Assembly (NCBI RefSeq): GCF_051967575.1
Contig: NZ_JBQCJW010000012.1
Span: forward strand, 44,220-108,219
DNA: 64,000 bases
Direction: 5' to 3'
Source of the DNA: Solibacillus silvestris_B
GTDB lineage: Bacteria > Bacillota > Bacilli > Bacillales_A > Planococcaceae
Below, in pieces: positions 34,585 through 42,001 of this stretch (its first letter is position 1; each line of letters begins with the position of its first letter). The notes beneath the pieces are model-generated. The model was not told the DNA's origin. It was given only the letters and a program-made list of their open reading frames with translations, and made no database searches. The position numbers and the translations under genes are program-made.

Positions 34585-34776
34585 TCATTCAGCGGGTGTC
34601 TCGGTCACCCGCTGAATGAAGAGGATCTTCTGGCAGATGTCACAGATTTTTTTAAGGAATTCTAAAGAGGAAGTCAGCCTGAAAGCGTCGCATCATGCGA
34701 CAAAGGCTGACTAACCCACGTCCTGTGGGCTTAAACTCAAAAAAATCTGGACGCAATTACGCCGCGGCGTAATTGA
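34585..34776 (+). repeat. dispersed multi-hairpin repeat, copy B
   Basis: This is the fullest copy of the family and is almost entirely made of hairpins: ATTCAGCGGGTG/CACCCGCTGAAT, AGTCAGCC/GGCTGACT enclosing GTCGC/GCGAC, CCCAC/GTGGG, and the perfect palindrome CAATTACGCCGCGGCGTAATTG. It fills the gap between tal and murA. Copies A, C and D share parts of it. No reading frame is present, so it looks like a structured non-autonomous element. Confidence 0.75.
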
Positions 34777-34806
34777 TACTTACTAGACTGCTGTGAAGTA
34801 CTCTTA

Positions 34807-35457
34807 TTATTTCCCTTCACGCTTTGCCCAATCCGCTAAAAATCCTTCAATTCCTTTGTCTGTTAATGGATGATTAAACAGTTGCTGTAATACTTTATAA
34901 GGTGTTGTCGCAATATGTGCACCTGCTAATGCCGCTTGTGTGATATGTTGCGGGTGACGAATTGATGCAGCAATAATTTCTGCCGGAATTTCATGAATCG
35001 CAAACAATTCAGCAATTTCACGGATCAATTCAACGCCGTCTTGGCCGATATCATCTAAACGTCCTAAAAATGGTGATACGTACGATGCGCCTGCACGAGC
35101 TGCCATTAATGCTTGGTTTGCAGAGAAAATTAATGTTACGTTCGTTTTGATGCCTTTTTCAGAGAAATGTTTGCATGCTTTTAAACCTTCTGGTGTCATT
35201 GGAAGTTTTACTGTGATGTTCGGGTGAATCGCAGCAAGTTCTTCCCCTTCTCGAATCATCCCTTCAGCATCCAAGGAAATAACTTCCCCTGAAACTGAGC
35301 CGTTTACTAACTCGGCAATTTCACGTAGGCGGTCATGGAAGTTCACACCGGATTCTTTTGCCACTAATGATGGGTTTGTCGTTACACCTGAAAGGATTCC
35401 CCATGAGTATGCTTCTTTGATCTCATCAAAGTTTGCTGTATCGATAAAAAATTTCAT
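34807..35457 (-). CDS. tal: transaldolase, small (TalC/FSA-like) type
   Basis: This 216-residue TIM-barrel enzyme belongs to the short transaldolase group. The Schiff-base Lys is K84 in ITVKLPMTPEGL, with FIDTANFDEI at the start and GVTTNPSLV at about 24-32. It moves a dihydroxyacetone unit between sugar phosphates in the pentose phosphate pathway; some relatives are fructose-6-phosphate aldolases. A GGAGG site precedes the ATG. Order fbaA-tal-murA matches ywjH of B. subtilis. Confidence 0.92.
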   Translation of the reverse strand: MKFFIDTANFDEIKEAYSWGILSGVTTNPSLVAKESGVNFHDRLREIAELVNGSVSGEVISLDAEGMIREGEELAAIHPNITVKLPMTPEGLKACKHFSEKGIKTNVTLIFSANQALMAARAGASYVSPFLGRLDDIGQDGVELIREIAELFAIHEIPAEIIAASIRHPQHITQAALAGAHIATTPYKVLQQLFNHPLTDKGIEGFLADWAKREGK

Positions 35458-35925
35458 TGTATTTGCCTCCAGAAAATTTAATTTATATTCCCGCTGATTT
35501 CAATTCGATGCGGGTGCTTTAAGCTGAAAAAGCCGATTTTCCAACATCCCAATCAACTAATTTGCTACGAAATACTATTTCCTATGTTTGCTTAGAAAAA
35601 CACATCCCGCCCTTTTGTGAACGAGATGCTTTAAAATCAATTAATTCTTGGCATAATTGCGTTCAGATTTTTTCTGAAAGATGTTAAAACATGTATTCAC
35701 AAAGAAAAGTGCTCCTTTTATAGTGCACTTTTCTTTTATGGAACAATATATTTACTATATCTCAGCATAATTGAATTCGAAGTTGCGATATCATTCAGCT
35801 ATTGCCACTGAACATAGTATTTTCGGCCTGCATTTCCCTTTATCCAGCAATTGTTTGAACGCCGGATGAATAAGCTATGATCTTACCGTTTATACGGAAT
35901 GGAGGCCTCTGTCAAAAATGCTGAA
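35458..35925. other. intergenic region between fbaA and tal
   Basis: It holds a degenerate minus-strand copy (D) of the right end of the dispersed repeat at 35638-35672 and the fbaA terminator at 35704-35733. I see no gene in the rest. Confidence 0.5.
35704..35733. terminator. terminator after fbaA
   Basis: A nine-bp stem GAAAAGTGC/GCACTTTTC with T-rich flanks on both sides lies about 190 bases after the fbaA stop. Confidence 0.7.
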
Positions 35926-36780
35926 TTATGCTTTTTGAGAGCTGCCGAATTCACGCATTTTGCCGATTACTGTTGATTTAATCGCTTCGCGTGCTGGACC
36001 TAAAAATTTGCGTGGGTCATATGTTTTCTTGTCATTATCTAAAAATTCGCGGATTACTTTTGTAGCGGCGATTTGGTTTTCTGTATTTACGTTAATTTTT
36101 GCTGTGCCTAAAGAGATTGAACGTTGGATATCCTTTGTTGGAATGCCAGTACCACCGTGCAATACTAATGGAACATCTGTTAATGTAGAAATTTCCTCCA
36201 TTTCAGCGAATCCTAGGTTTGGCTTGCCTTTGTATGGACCGTGAACTGAACCTAATGCAGGAGCCAGGCAATCGATCCCTGTAGCTTCCACCAATGATTT
36301 ACATTCTTGCGGATTTGCGTACATAATTCCGCCAATCACGCCATCCTCTTCACCGCCGACAGTACCAAGCTCGGCTTCTACAGATACATTGCGGGCATGT
36401 GCATATTCAACAACAGCTTTCGTCGTTTGTACGTTCTCTTCGTATGGATGATGGGAAGCGTCGATCATTACAGAAGTAAATCCAGCATCAATTGCTTCTT
36501 TACATTTGTCAAAGCTTGAACCATGGTCTAAATGAATTGCTACAGGAACTGAAATTTTATAGCTTTCCATTAAGCCTTCAACCATTTTCACAACTGCGAT
36601 AAATCCGCCCATATACTTGCCGGCGCCTTCAGAGACACCTAAAATCACTGGTGACTTTTCTTCTTCCGCTGCCTGCAAAATGGCTTGTGTCCATTCCAAG
36701 TTGTTAATATTGAACTGACCAACTGCATAGCCTTCTGCCTTTGCTTTAATTAACATTTCTTTCATTGAAACTAATGCCAT
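35926..36780 (-). CDS. fbaA: class II fructose-bisphosphate aldolase
   Basis: This 284-residue zinc enzyme cleaves fructose-1,6-bisphosphate into two triose phosphates in glycolysis. Zinc and substrate motifs are present: HLDHGSSF (about 80-87), VMIDASHHPYEEN, VEAELGTVGGEEDG, GSVHGPYKGKP with a zinc-binding His, and VLHGGTGIP. The start MALVSMKE at 36780 has a perfect GAGGAGG site; the frame is open 17 codons further upstream. It follows spo0F, as in Bacillus. Confidence 0.95.
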   Translation of the reverse strand: MALVSMKEMLIKAKAEGYAVGQFNINNLEWTQAILQAAEEEKSPVILGVSEGAGKYMGGFIAVVKMVEGLMESYKISVPVAIHLDHGSSFDKCKEAIDAGFTSVMIDASHHPYEENVQTTKAVVEYAHARNVSVEAELGTVGGEEDGVIGGIMYANPQECKSLVEATGIDCLAPALGSVHGPYKGKPNLGFAEMEEISTLTDVPLVLHGGTGIPTKDIQRSISLGTAKINVNTENQIAATKVIREFLDNDKKTYDPRKFLGPAREAIKSTVIGKMREFGSSQKA

Positions 36781-37013
36781 TATAAAAATCCTCCTCGAAG
36801 ATACATAAATAGTTTGCTGCCAGAAAAACATAATTTGTGTAATATGCTTTTTTAATTATTTTTTCTATCGTCCATTCACGCACAATATTTCGCATGAATT
36901 GCTTGGAAAAAAGATTTCACACATTTAATAGTATGAAGTAGAGCTTTTCTTTTGCGGATGTATTTAAAACTTATTCTTTCTTGTCCACAAAAAAACATTC
37001 AGCTTAATCATAA

Positions 37014-37040
37014 CAAAAACAGACAGTATGCGCTACTGCC
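37014..37040 (-). terminator. spo0F terminator
   Basis: Stem GGCAGTA/TACTGTC with loop GCGCA is followed on the minus strand by TGTTTTTG, 17 bases after the spo0F stop codon. Confidence 0.85.
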
Positions 37041-37056
37041 TGCTCACTTGTTTCGT

Positions 37057-37434
37057 TTATATTTTTCCGGCGACTTCCAGTATTCTTTTTACTTCATCCC
37101 GCACTTCGAAAATATTGAACGGTTTTGTAAAATACTTTGTCACGCCCAATTGTGTCGCGGTATCAATCATATGCTGCTCAACATAGGCAGTCATCATCAT
37201 AACGGGTAGATGCGGATAATCCTTTTTCAGGCGGGCTAAAATTTCCAGCCCATCCATCCCTGGAATTTTCATATCTAATAAAACACAATCCAATGAACTT
37301 TCATGTGCCACCTTTAATGCATCGAATCCATTTGCAGCTAAGTGTGTCGTGAAGCCTTCTTTTTTAAATACTTCATTCAATAGCAGCCTTATTCCTTGCT
37401 GATCATCAACAATTAATATTTCCTTCAATGTCAT
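37057..37434 (-). CDS. spo0F: sporulation phosphorelay protein Spo0F
   Basis: This 125-residue single-domain receiver passes phosphate from sporulation kinases to Spo0B and on to Spo0A. The acidic pair in LIVDDQ, the phospho-acceptor D54 in LLDMKIPGMDG, the Thr in MMMTAY and the Lys in FTKPFN are all present. With ATG 37434 the numbering equals B. subtilis Spo0F. A TTG two codons in is better spaced from AAGGGG, so the true start may be 37428. A SigH-type promoter lies just upstream, and ywjG is divergent. Confidence 0.94.
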   Translation of the reverse strand: MTLKEILIVDDQQGIRLLLNEVFKKEGFTTHLAANGFDALKVAHESSLDCVLLDMKIPGMDGLEILARLKKDYPHLPVMMMTAYVEQHMIDTATQLGVTKYFTKPFNIFEVRDEVKRILEVAGKI

Positions 37435-37465
37435 TCCCCTTCGATAAAAATAATGTTACATATTT

Positions 37466-37494
37466 AAATTCGTTTTCAAATAGCTTTTTCCTTC
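37466..37494 (-). promoter_or_regulatory. SigH-type promoter of spo0F
   Basis: On the minus strand GAAGGAAAA (37494-37486) and AACGAATTT (37474-37466) are 11 bases apart. This matches the SigH consensus RnAGGAwWW-n11-12-RnnGAATww. It lies about 35 bases before the start codon, as expected for an early sporulation gene. Confidence 0.7.
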
Positions 37495-37517
37495 TTATAC
37501 AATAGCAATTTGTACTT

Positions 37518-37546
37518 TTGCTTTTTTACTGGCACACTTTTATAAT
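37518..37546 (+). promoter_or_regulatory. SigA promoter of ywjG
   Basis: TTGCTT (37518-37523) and TATAAT (37541-37546) are 17 bases apart, 18 bases before the ywjG start codon. Confidence 0.65.
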
Positions 37547-37563
37547 AGCTTTGAGGTGGAAAT

Positions 37564-38124
37564 ATGTCTAAAATTTTAACGACCCAATTAACTGGACTTC
37601 TTCAGCGCATTCAGCAATCCGAGGAAGAATCGATAGAGGAAACAGCCCGTCTATTAGCACAGGCAGCGATTGGACAAGGAACGATTTATTTTGCTGTTTT
37701 TGGTGAAATGGAGGCAATTGCCGCCAATGCAGAACTTGGTGCGGATGTTTTTGCAAAATTCGCACGTTATACGGATGATGTGGAGCTTTTGCCCGCTGAC
37801 CGTGTCATTATTTTTACGCGCCATGCAACGGACAAAAAAGCATTGAAGCTAGCCCGAAAATTAAATGCTGATTTTATTCCGTTTGCTGCCGTGGCAAGCG
37901 AGACTGCTAATGAAGACAATGAATTAAGCGAACTTGCATATACGTATATTTCATTAAAGATGCGCGGCGGGATTTTGCCGCATCCGACAAAGCTCGGAGA
38001 ACGCATTGTATTCCCTCATTTAATAGCGGCTTTATACATTTACGAAGCGATAAAAATGGAATTTGATGAAATGATGGCAGATGATGATGAAGAGGAAGAA
38101 ATTTCCGATTCACCGTTTGCATAA
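37564..38124 (+). CDS. ywjG: DUF2529 family protein (YwjG)
   Basis: This 186-residue conserved protein of unknown function resembles a SIS-like sugar-isomerase fold: TIYFAVFGEMEAIAANAELG (about 40-60), then VIIFTRHATDKKALKLARKL and GGILPHPTKLGERIVFP. The C-terminus is very acidic. It is divergent from spo0F and next to pyrG, the same position as ywjG in B. subtilis. GAGGTGG precedes the ATG. No function is claimed. Confidence 0.85.
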   Translation: MSKILTTQLTGLLQRIQQSEEESIEETARLLAQAAIGQGTIYFAVFGEMEAIAANAELGADVFAKFARYTDDVELLPADRVIIFTRHATDKKALKLARKLNADFIPFAAVASETANEDNELSELAYTYISLKMRGGILPHPTKLGERIVFPHLIAALYIYEAIKMEFDEMMADDDEEEEISDSPFA

Positions 38125-38289
38125 GTAATGGACGATTCTTATTGCGTTTTAACGTATAAGGGTTGTCTTTTTATATAGTTTGGGTAAGGTGCTGCGCGGT
38201 GCCTGCTTTACGATTCGCTGGCCGCTCCCAGCAACTTCCGAGCCGATTTGCGCTGCCTTAAAATTTCATGCTTACAAAAATCCTAGAAC

Positions 38290-39070
38290 AAAAGCGCTAA
38301 AGCGCCCGTTCAACTCCGACAGATATTGGGGGACCCGACGCAAAAGTAAACGTTCCACCACTTTTGCAGAGGGCGCTGAAGATCTGTCTTTTTAATTTTG
38401 GGCTTTCATTTCAATTAACAGTTTTTACGGGTACAACTGCCAGTCTCGTTTCTTCAGTTAATATGTCTGTCTATTTTATTCGCCAGCTGAAAATCCCCGA
38501 GGAAATCTAAGCAACTTTTCAGTAAAGCGGCTTCATGGCAAAAAAGAGACAGATCACCGCAACTTGGATGAAGAGGGATCCGCTATTAACGGGGGGCGGT
38601 CCGTTTAAATGCCTCTTTAAGAAATAGACGGAAAAATTCCCCTTATTTAAAAAATACAATAAAAAATGGCCTCAATAGACGGAGAAATTCCGCCTATTGA
38701 CCTAAAAAACATGAAAATGGAGTATTTTTCTTTGGATAACCGGAAAAATTCCCCTTATTTACTCCAAAAAGAGCCACATTGCGCAAATAACCGGAAAAAC
38801 TCCGGTTATTTTTTTGATCAATTTAATTAAGAGCCGGAATTTCTATCAGGAAATGTGAATTTTACCCAATCCACTCCAATCCAATCTAAAAGAGAAGCCT
38901 TTATTAAAAATAATAGTGGATTTTAAATAACCGTGGATTTTCAGTGCCCTTCTTTTGCGTCGTGGGGTCTAATGGTGCGAAAAGTTGGCGCGGTTTGCCT
39001 GGACGGGGACAACACTTTTTTATAAAGTTATCTACATTGCCAAAATCTATAGTTTCCTTGAAAATAAAAA
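38290..39070 (+). repeat. long direct repeat R1
   Basis: About 780 bp match the region 62947-63633 (R2) closely in the same orientation. The order is an AAAGCGCTAAA start, a hairpin with an eight-bp stem (38340-38347 and 38360-38367), a CTGAAAATCCCCGAGG block, the four-hairpin element, and a final CTATAGTTTCCTT run joined to the T-tract of the pyrG terminator. R1 carries 83 extra bases between two CTGTCT copies (38384 and 38467). The loop of the hairpin (38348-38359) is inverted relative to R2. It fills the gap between ywjG and pyrG with no credible gene. Confidence 0.85.
38622..38811 (+). repeat. four-hairpin intergenic repeat, copy 2
   Basis: Units lie at 38622-38649, 38674-38698, 38734-38760 and 38785-38811. 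Unit 4 is a perfect 11-bp stem, AAATAACCGGA with TCCGGTTATTT, around an AAAAC loop. Starts are 52, 60 and 51 bp apart. The element is part of repeat R1. Confidence 0.85.
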
Positions 39071-39099
39071 TAGCATGTCCCATTTTCATGAAACATGCT
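39061..39099 (-). terminator. pyrG terminator
   Basis: Stem AGCATGT/ACATGCT with an inner CATTTTCATG is followed on the minus strand by ATTTTTATTTTC. It lies directly after the pyrG stop and marks the edge of repeat R1. Confidence 0.85.
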
Positions 39100-39106
39100 C
39101 CTATAA

Positions 39107-40711
39107 TTATTTTCGGTTGTTAAACGCTGCACCGACAAACTCGCGGAATAATGGCTGCGGACGTTGCGGACGGGAAATCAGCTCTGGGTGGAATTGGCCA
39201 GCTACGAAGAATTTCTTCTCCGGCAATTCAATAATTTCCACTAGCTTATTGTCAGGTGATACGCCTGAGAATACCATGCCTTCCGCTTCCATCGCTTCAC
39301 GGAATTCATTGTTGAACTCGTAGCGGTGGCGGTGACGTTCGTAAACTAACTCTTCGCCGTTATAAGCTGCGCGTGCGCGTGATCCTTCTTTTAATTTGCA
39401 AGGATATAAGCCGAGACGCAATGTACCGCCGATATCCGTTGTTTCTGATTGATCTGGTAAAAAGTCGATAATTGGATATTTTGTATCTTTATCTAGTTCT
39501 GTTGAATGTGCACCTTTCAAGCCCATTACATTGCGGGCAAATTCAACAGTAGCCATTTGCATACCTAAGCAAATGCCGAAGAAAGGCACGTCGTTTTCTC
39601 GAGCATAGCGGATTGATTCGATTTTACCTTCAACACCTCGGTCACCGAAGCCGCCAGGAACGATGATTCCATCTGCCTGACCTAGCAATTGCTCCACATT
39701 TTCCGCTGTAATGTGTTCTGCATTTATCCAATCAATTTCGATGTCCGAGTTGTATACATAACCAGCATGCTTTAATGCTTCCACTACCGAAATATATGCA
39801 TCTTGCAGTTCTACATATTTGCCTACCAATGCGATGCGCGTTTTATGCTCCAAGTTTTTCACTAAATGCACGAGCTCTTTCCAATCTTCCATATTCGCTT
39901 GTGGTGCAATAATGTGGAAATGGTCAAGAACAATTTGGTCAAAACCTTGTGCATGCAGGTTTAATGGTACTTCATATAAATGTTCTGCATCACGCGACTC
40001 GATAATATCAGAAGGTTTTACGTCACAGAATAACGCGATTTTCTCTTTCATATCCTGTGGTACCGGTTGCTCTGTACGCAGAACGATAATATTTGGCTGG
40101 ATGCCCAATGATCGCAATTCTTTTACAGAGTGTTGTGTCGGCTTTGTTTTCATTTCTCCTGCAGCTGCAATATAAGGCATGAGCGTACAGTGAATGTACA
40201 TGACATTTTCATGACCTAGGTCGCGGCGCATTTGACGAATCGCTTCCAGGAAAGATAATGATTCAAAGTCACCTACTGTCCCGCCGATTTCCGTAATTAC
40301 GACATCCGCCGAAGTTTCACGTCCAGCACGTTGAACGCGGTCTTTAATTTCATTTGTTACGTGAGGAATTACTTGAACTGTACCACCGTTGTAATCACCA
40401 CGGCGCTCTTTATTTAATACGGACTGATATACTTTGCCTGAAGTTACTGTTGAGTGTTTTCCAAGATTGATATCGATGAAACGCTCATAGTGACCTAAGT
40501 CCAAATCAGCCTCTGCACCATCATCCGTTACGAAAACTTCCCCATGTTGGTAAGGACTCATTGTACCTGGGTCAATGTTTAAATACGGGTCGAACTTTTG
40601 AATTGTTACTTCCAATCCACGGTTTTTTAATAAACGACCTAAAGAAGCGGCTACGATCCCTTTACCAAGCGAAGATACAACCCCACCTGTTACGAAAATA
40701 TACTTTGTCAT
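39107..40711 (-). CDS. pyrG: CTP synthase
   Basis: This 534-residue enzyme aminates UTP to CTP using Gln and ATP. The N-terminal synthase domain (about 1-270) starts MTKYIFVTGGVVSSLGKGI with the P-loop. The C-terminal glutamine amidotransferase domain has the nucleophile Cys in FGICLGMQM (about 380) and the catalytic His-Glu in GQFHPEL near 515. A GAGGAGG site precedes the ATG. Expression is controlled by a CTP-sensing attenuator in its leader. Confidence 0.96.
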   Translation of the reverse strand: MTKYIFVTGGVVSSLGKGIVAASLGRLLKNRGLEVTIQKFDPYLNIDPGTMSPYQHGEVFVTDDGAEADLDLGHYERFIDINLGKHSTVTSGKVYQSVLNKERRGDYNGGTVQVIPHVTNEIKDRVQRAGRETSADVVITEIGGTVGDFESLSFLEAIRQMRRDLGHENVMYIHCTLMPYIAAAGEMKTKPTQHSVKELRSLGIQPNIIVLRTEQPVPQDMKEKIALFCDVKPSDIIESRDAEHLYEVPLNLHAQGFDQIVLDHFHIIAPQANMEDWKELVHLVKNLEHKTRIALVGKYVELQDAYISVVEALKHAGYVYNSDIEIDWINAEHITAENVEQLLGQADGIIVPGGFGDRGVEGKIESIRYARENDVPFFGICLGMQMATVEFARNVMGLKGAHSTELDKDTKYPIIDFLPDQSETTDIGGTLRLGLYPCKLKEGSRARAAYNGEELVYERHRHRYEFNNEFREAMEAEGMVFSGVSPDNKLVEIIELPEKKFFVAGQFHPELISRPQRPQPLFREFVGAAFNNRK

Positions 40712-40889
40712 ACTTAATTCCTCCTCATTACTAAAAAAATCAGAAAAACACCCATTGTTCGAGACAATACGTCGGGATGTTTTCTAAAGTCACAAACTAT
40801 AGAAACACAGCTTTCTCACTAAAAACTGAAAATATGCTGTCCTCATCTATGTGGATATTATAGAAAAATTAGATTTCCTCCTCCACAAA

Positions 40890-41005
40890 AAACAAAAAAC
40901 GCTCCTCCTGCATCGTTTTGCAGGGGGAGCGTATTACTTATACGGTCATTCTCCTTTTAAAAGGAGCCCAAGTAAAAGATTATACGTAACTGAAAAAGAA
41001 GTCAA
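40890..41005 (-). promoter_or_regulatory. pyrG: pyrG promoter and CTP-sensing attenuator
   Basis: On the minus strand a TTGACT box (41005-41000) and a TATAAT/TAATCT region (40984-40977) precede an initial GGGCTCC (first G about 40969). A terminator follows at 40890-40931 with a GCTCC-CCCTGC stem, loop and T-run. This is the Bacillus pyrG arrangement: when CTP is low, polymerase stutters extra G residues at the GGGC start, and the poly-G pairs with the C/U-rich terminator arm and prevents termination. The key parts (GGGC start, C-rich arm CTCCCCCT) are all seen; the mechanism is inferred by homology. Confidence 0.85.
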
Positions 41006-41035
41006 GTATTTTCAATTTTCAAATTGAAACACAAC

Positions 41036-41605
41036 TTATTTTATTTCTTCATCTTCCAGCTCTTCGTCCAATTCCTCGTCCTCATCTTCAATAATAAAGC
41101 TATCATCTTCATCGATCAGCTCTTCATCAATGTCCGCGTCGATTTCTTCGATGTCTTCTTCAACAAAGTCGATTTCGTCTTCAACCTCTTCGTCTTCATC
41201 TTCTTCGTCTACGAATTCGTCATAATCTTCCTCGAATAATACATCCTCTTCCTCAAGATCGATTACTTCTTCATCCTCGTCTTCGTCATCCGCAACTTTT
41301 GCTTTCTTTTTGCGTGTCTTAATTGTAGGAGCAGTTTCTTCTTCGATTGTTTCTACTTTATACCACTCTCGTAAGCCCCAGCCATTTTCATGATTCAGCA
41401 GGAAACGGCCTTCTACATTTAAGTCTGTATAAAATTGCACTAAACGAGATTTTAAATCTTCATCTGAAATTCCATTTAACGCTTGAATTCCTTTTAATAA
41501 TTCATTTAAAGGCATTGCTTGTTTTTTTTCTTCTAAAAGTGCGTATGCTAAGTCGATTAATGACTCTTCTGCTAGTTGTTCATCTGTCATACCACGAAAG
41601 TTCAA
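41036..41605 (-). CDS. rpoE: RNA polymerase delta subunit
   Basis: This protein of about 189 residues is the Firmicute-specific delta subunit that loosens RNA polymerase from nucleic acids. A folded N-terminal domain (about 1-90, with LIDLAYALLEEKKQAMPLNEL and NGWGLREWY) is joined by a Lys-rich linker (KTRKKKAK) to a long disordered Asp/Glu tail ending DEEIK. A TTG at 41605 is preferred, as it is spaced from AAAGGA and gives the same N-terminal length as B. subtilis; a GTG at 41614 abuts the site. It is upstream of pyrG on the same strand. Confidence 0.93.
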   Translation of the reverse strand: MNFRGMTDEQLAEESLIDLAYALLEEKKQAMPLNELLKGIQALNGISDEDLKSRLVQFYTDLNVEGRFLLNHENGWGLREWYKVETIEEETAPTIKTRKKKAKVADDEDEDEEVIDLEEEDVLFEEDYDEFVDEEDEDEEVEDEIDFVEEDIEEIDADIDEELIDEDDSFIIEDEDEELDEELEDEEIK

Positions 41606-41689
41606 ATCGTGCACGTCCTTTCTTAACTTATATCTCTATTCATAAGCATAATACCCATTATATACAAACATGCTATCACTATGCTAGTT

Positions 41690-41848
41690 TCATTTCTTGT
41701 TTTTTAAATTTGTTATTTTTTTATAAGCCACATAAAATAAAATGACGGATAAAAGTAGTAAAGGTATCGCAGCTAATTGTTCGTTATATAAAAAGAAGGT
41801 TGCGATAAGGCATGCCAAAATTAAAATGTAATGTAAATATTGTTGCAC
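41690..41848 (-). CDS. 52-residue membrane protein (GTG start)
   Basis: A short frame between icmF's end and rpoE encodes two hydrophobic helices (about 4-20 and 25-42) split by YNEQLAA, ending in a Lys-rich tail (YKKITNLKNKK). The start GTG at 41848 has an AGAAGG site nine bases upstream. The helix-turn-helix hairpin layout with a positive tail is typical of small bacterial membrane proteins. No family is recognised, and expression is not proven. Confidence 0.5.
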   Translation of the reverse strand: MQQYLHYILILACLIATFFLYNEQLAAIPLLLLSVILFYVAYKKITNLKNKK

Positions 41849-42001
41849 TGTATCGCACCTTCTTTCATCAAGTCATCCATATACTTATTAGTATAACGAA
41901 ATTTCCTGCAAACGTGGTATGCCAAATCACAAATTTTATTTTTTTTACAAAATTTTTATTATTGAATAGTTTTCGTTAAGTAAAGTAGTTAATTTCATCA
42001 T

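Noticed and set aside
38180..38395. A 71-residue plus-strand frame downstream of ywjG
   Set aside because: Composition is not protein-like, it lies across the R1 hairpin, and no good start site is present.
38622..38811. Regularly spaced repeats that could be taken for a CRISPR array
   Set aside because: Units are degenerate palindromes, and the spacers between them are conserved from copy to copy. No cas genes are present.
41024..41239. A plus-strand Phe/Val-rich frame opposite rpoE
   Set aside because: It is the antisense of the Asp/Glu tail of the delta subunit and arises from its GAA/GAT codons.
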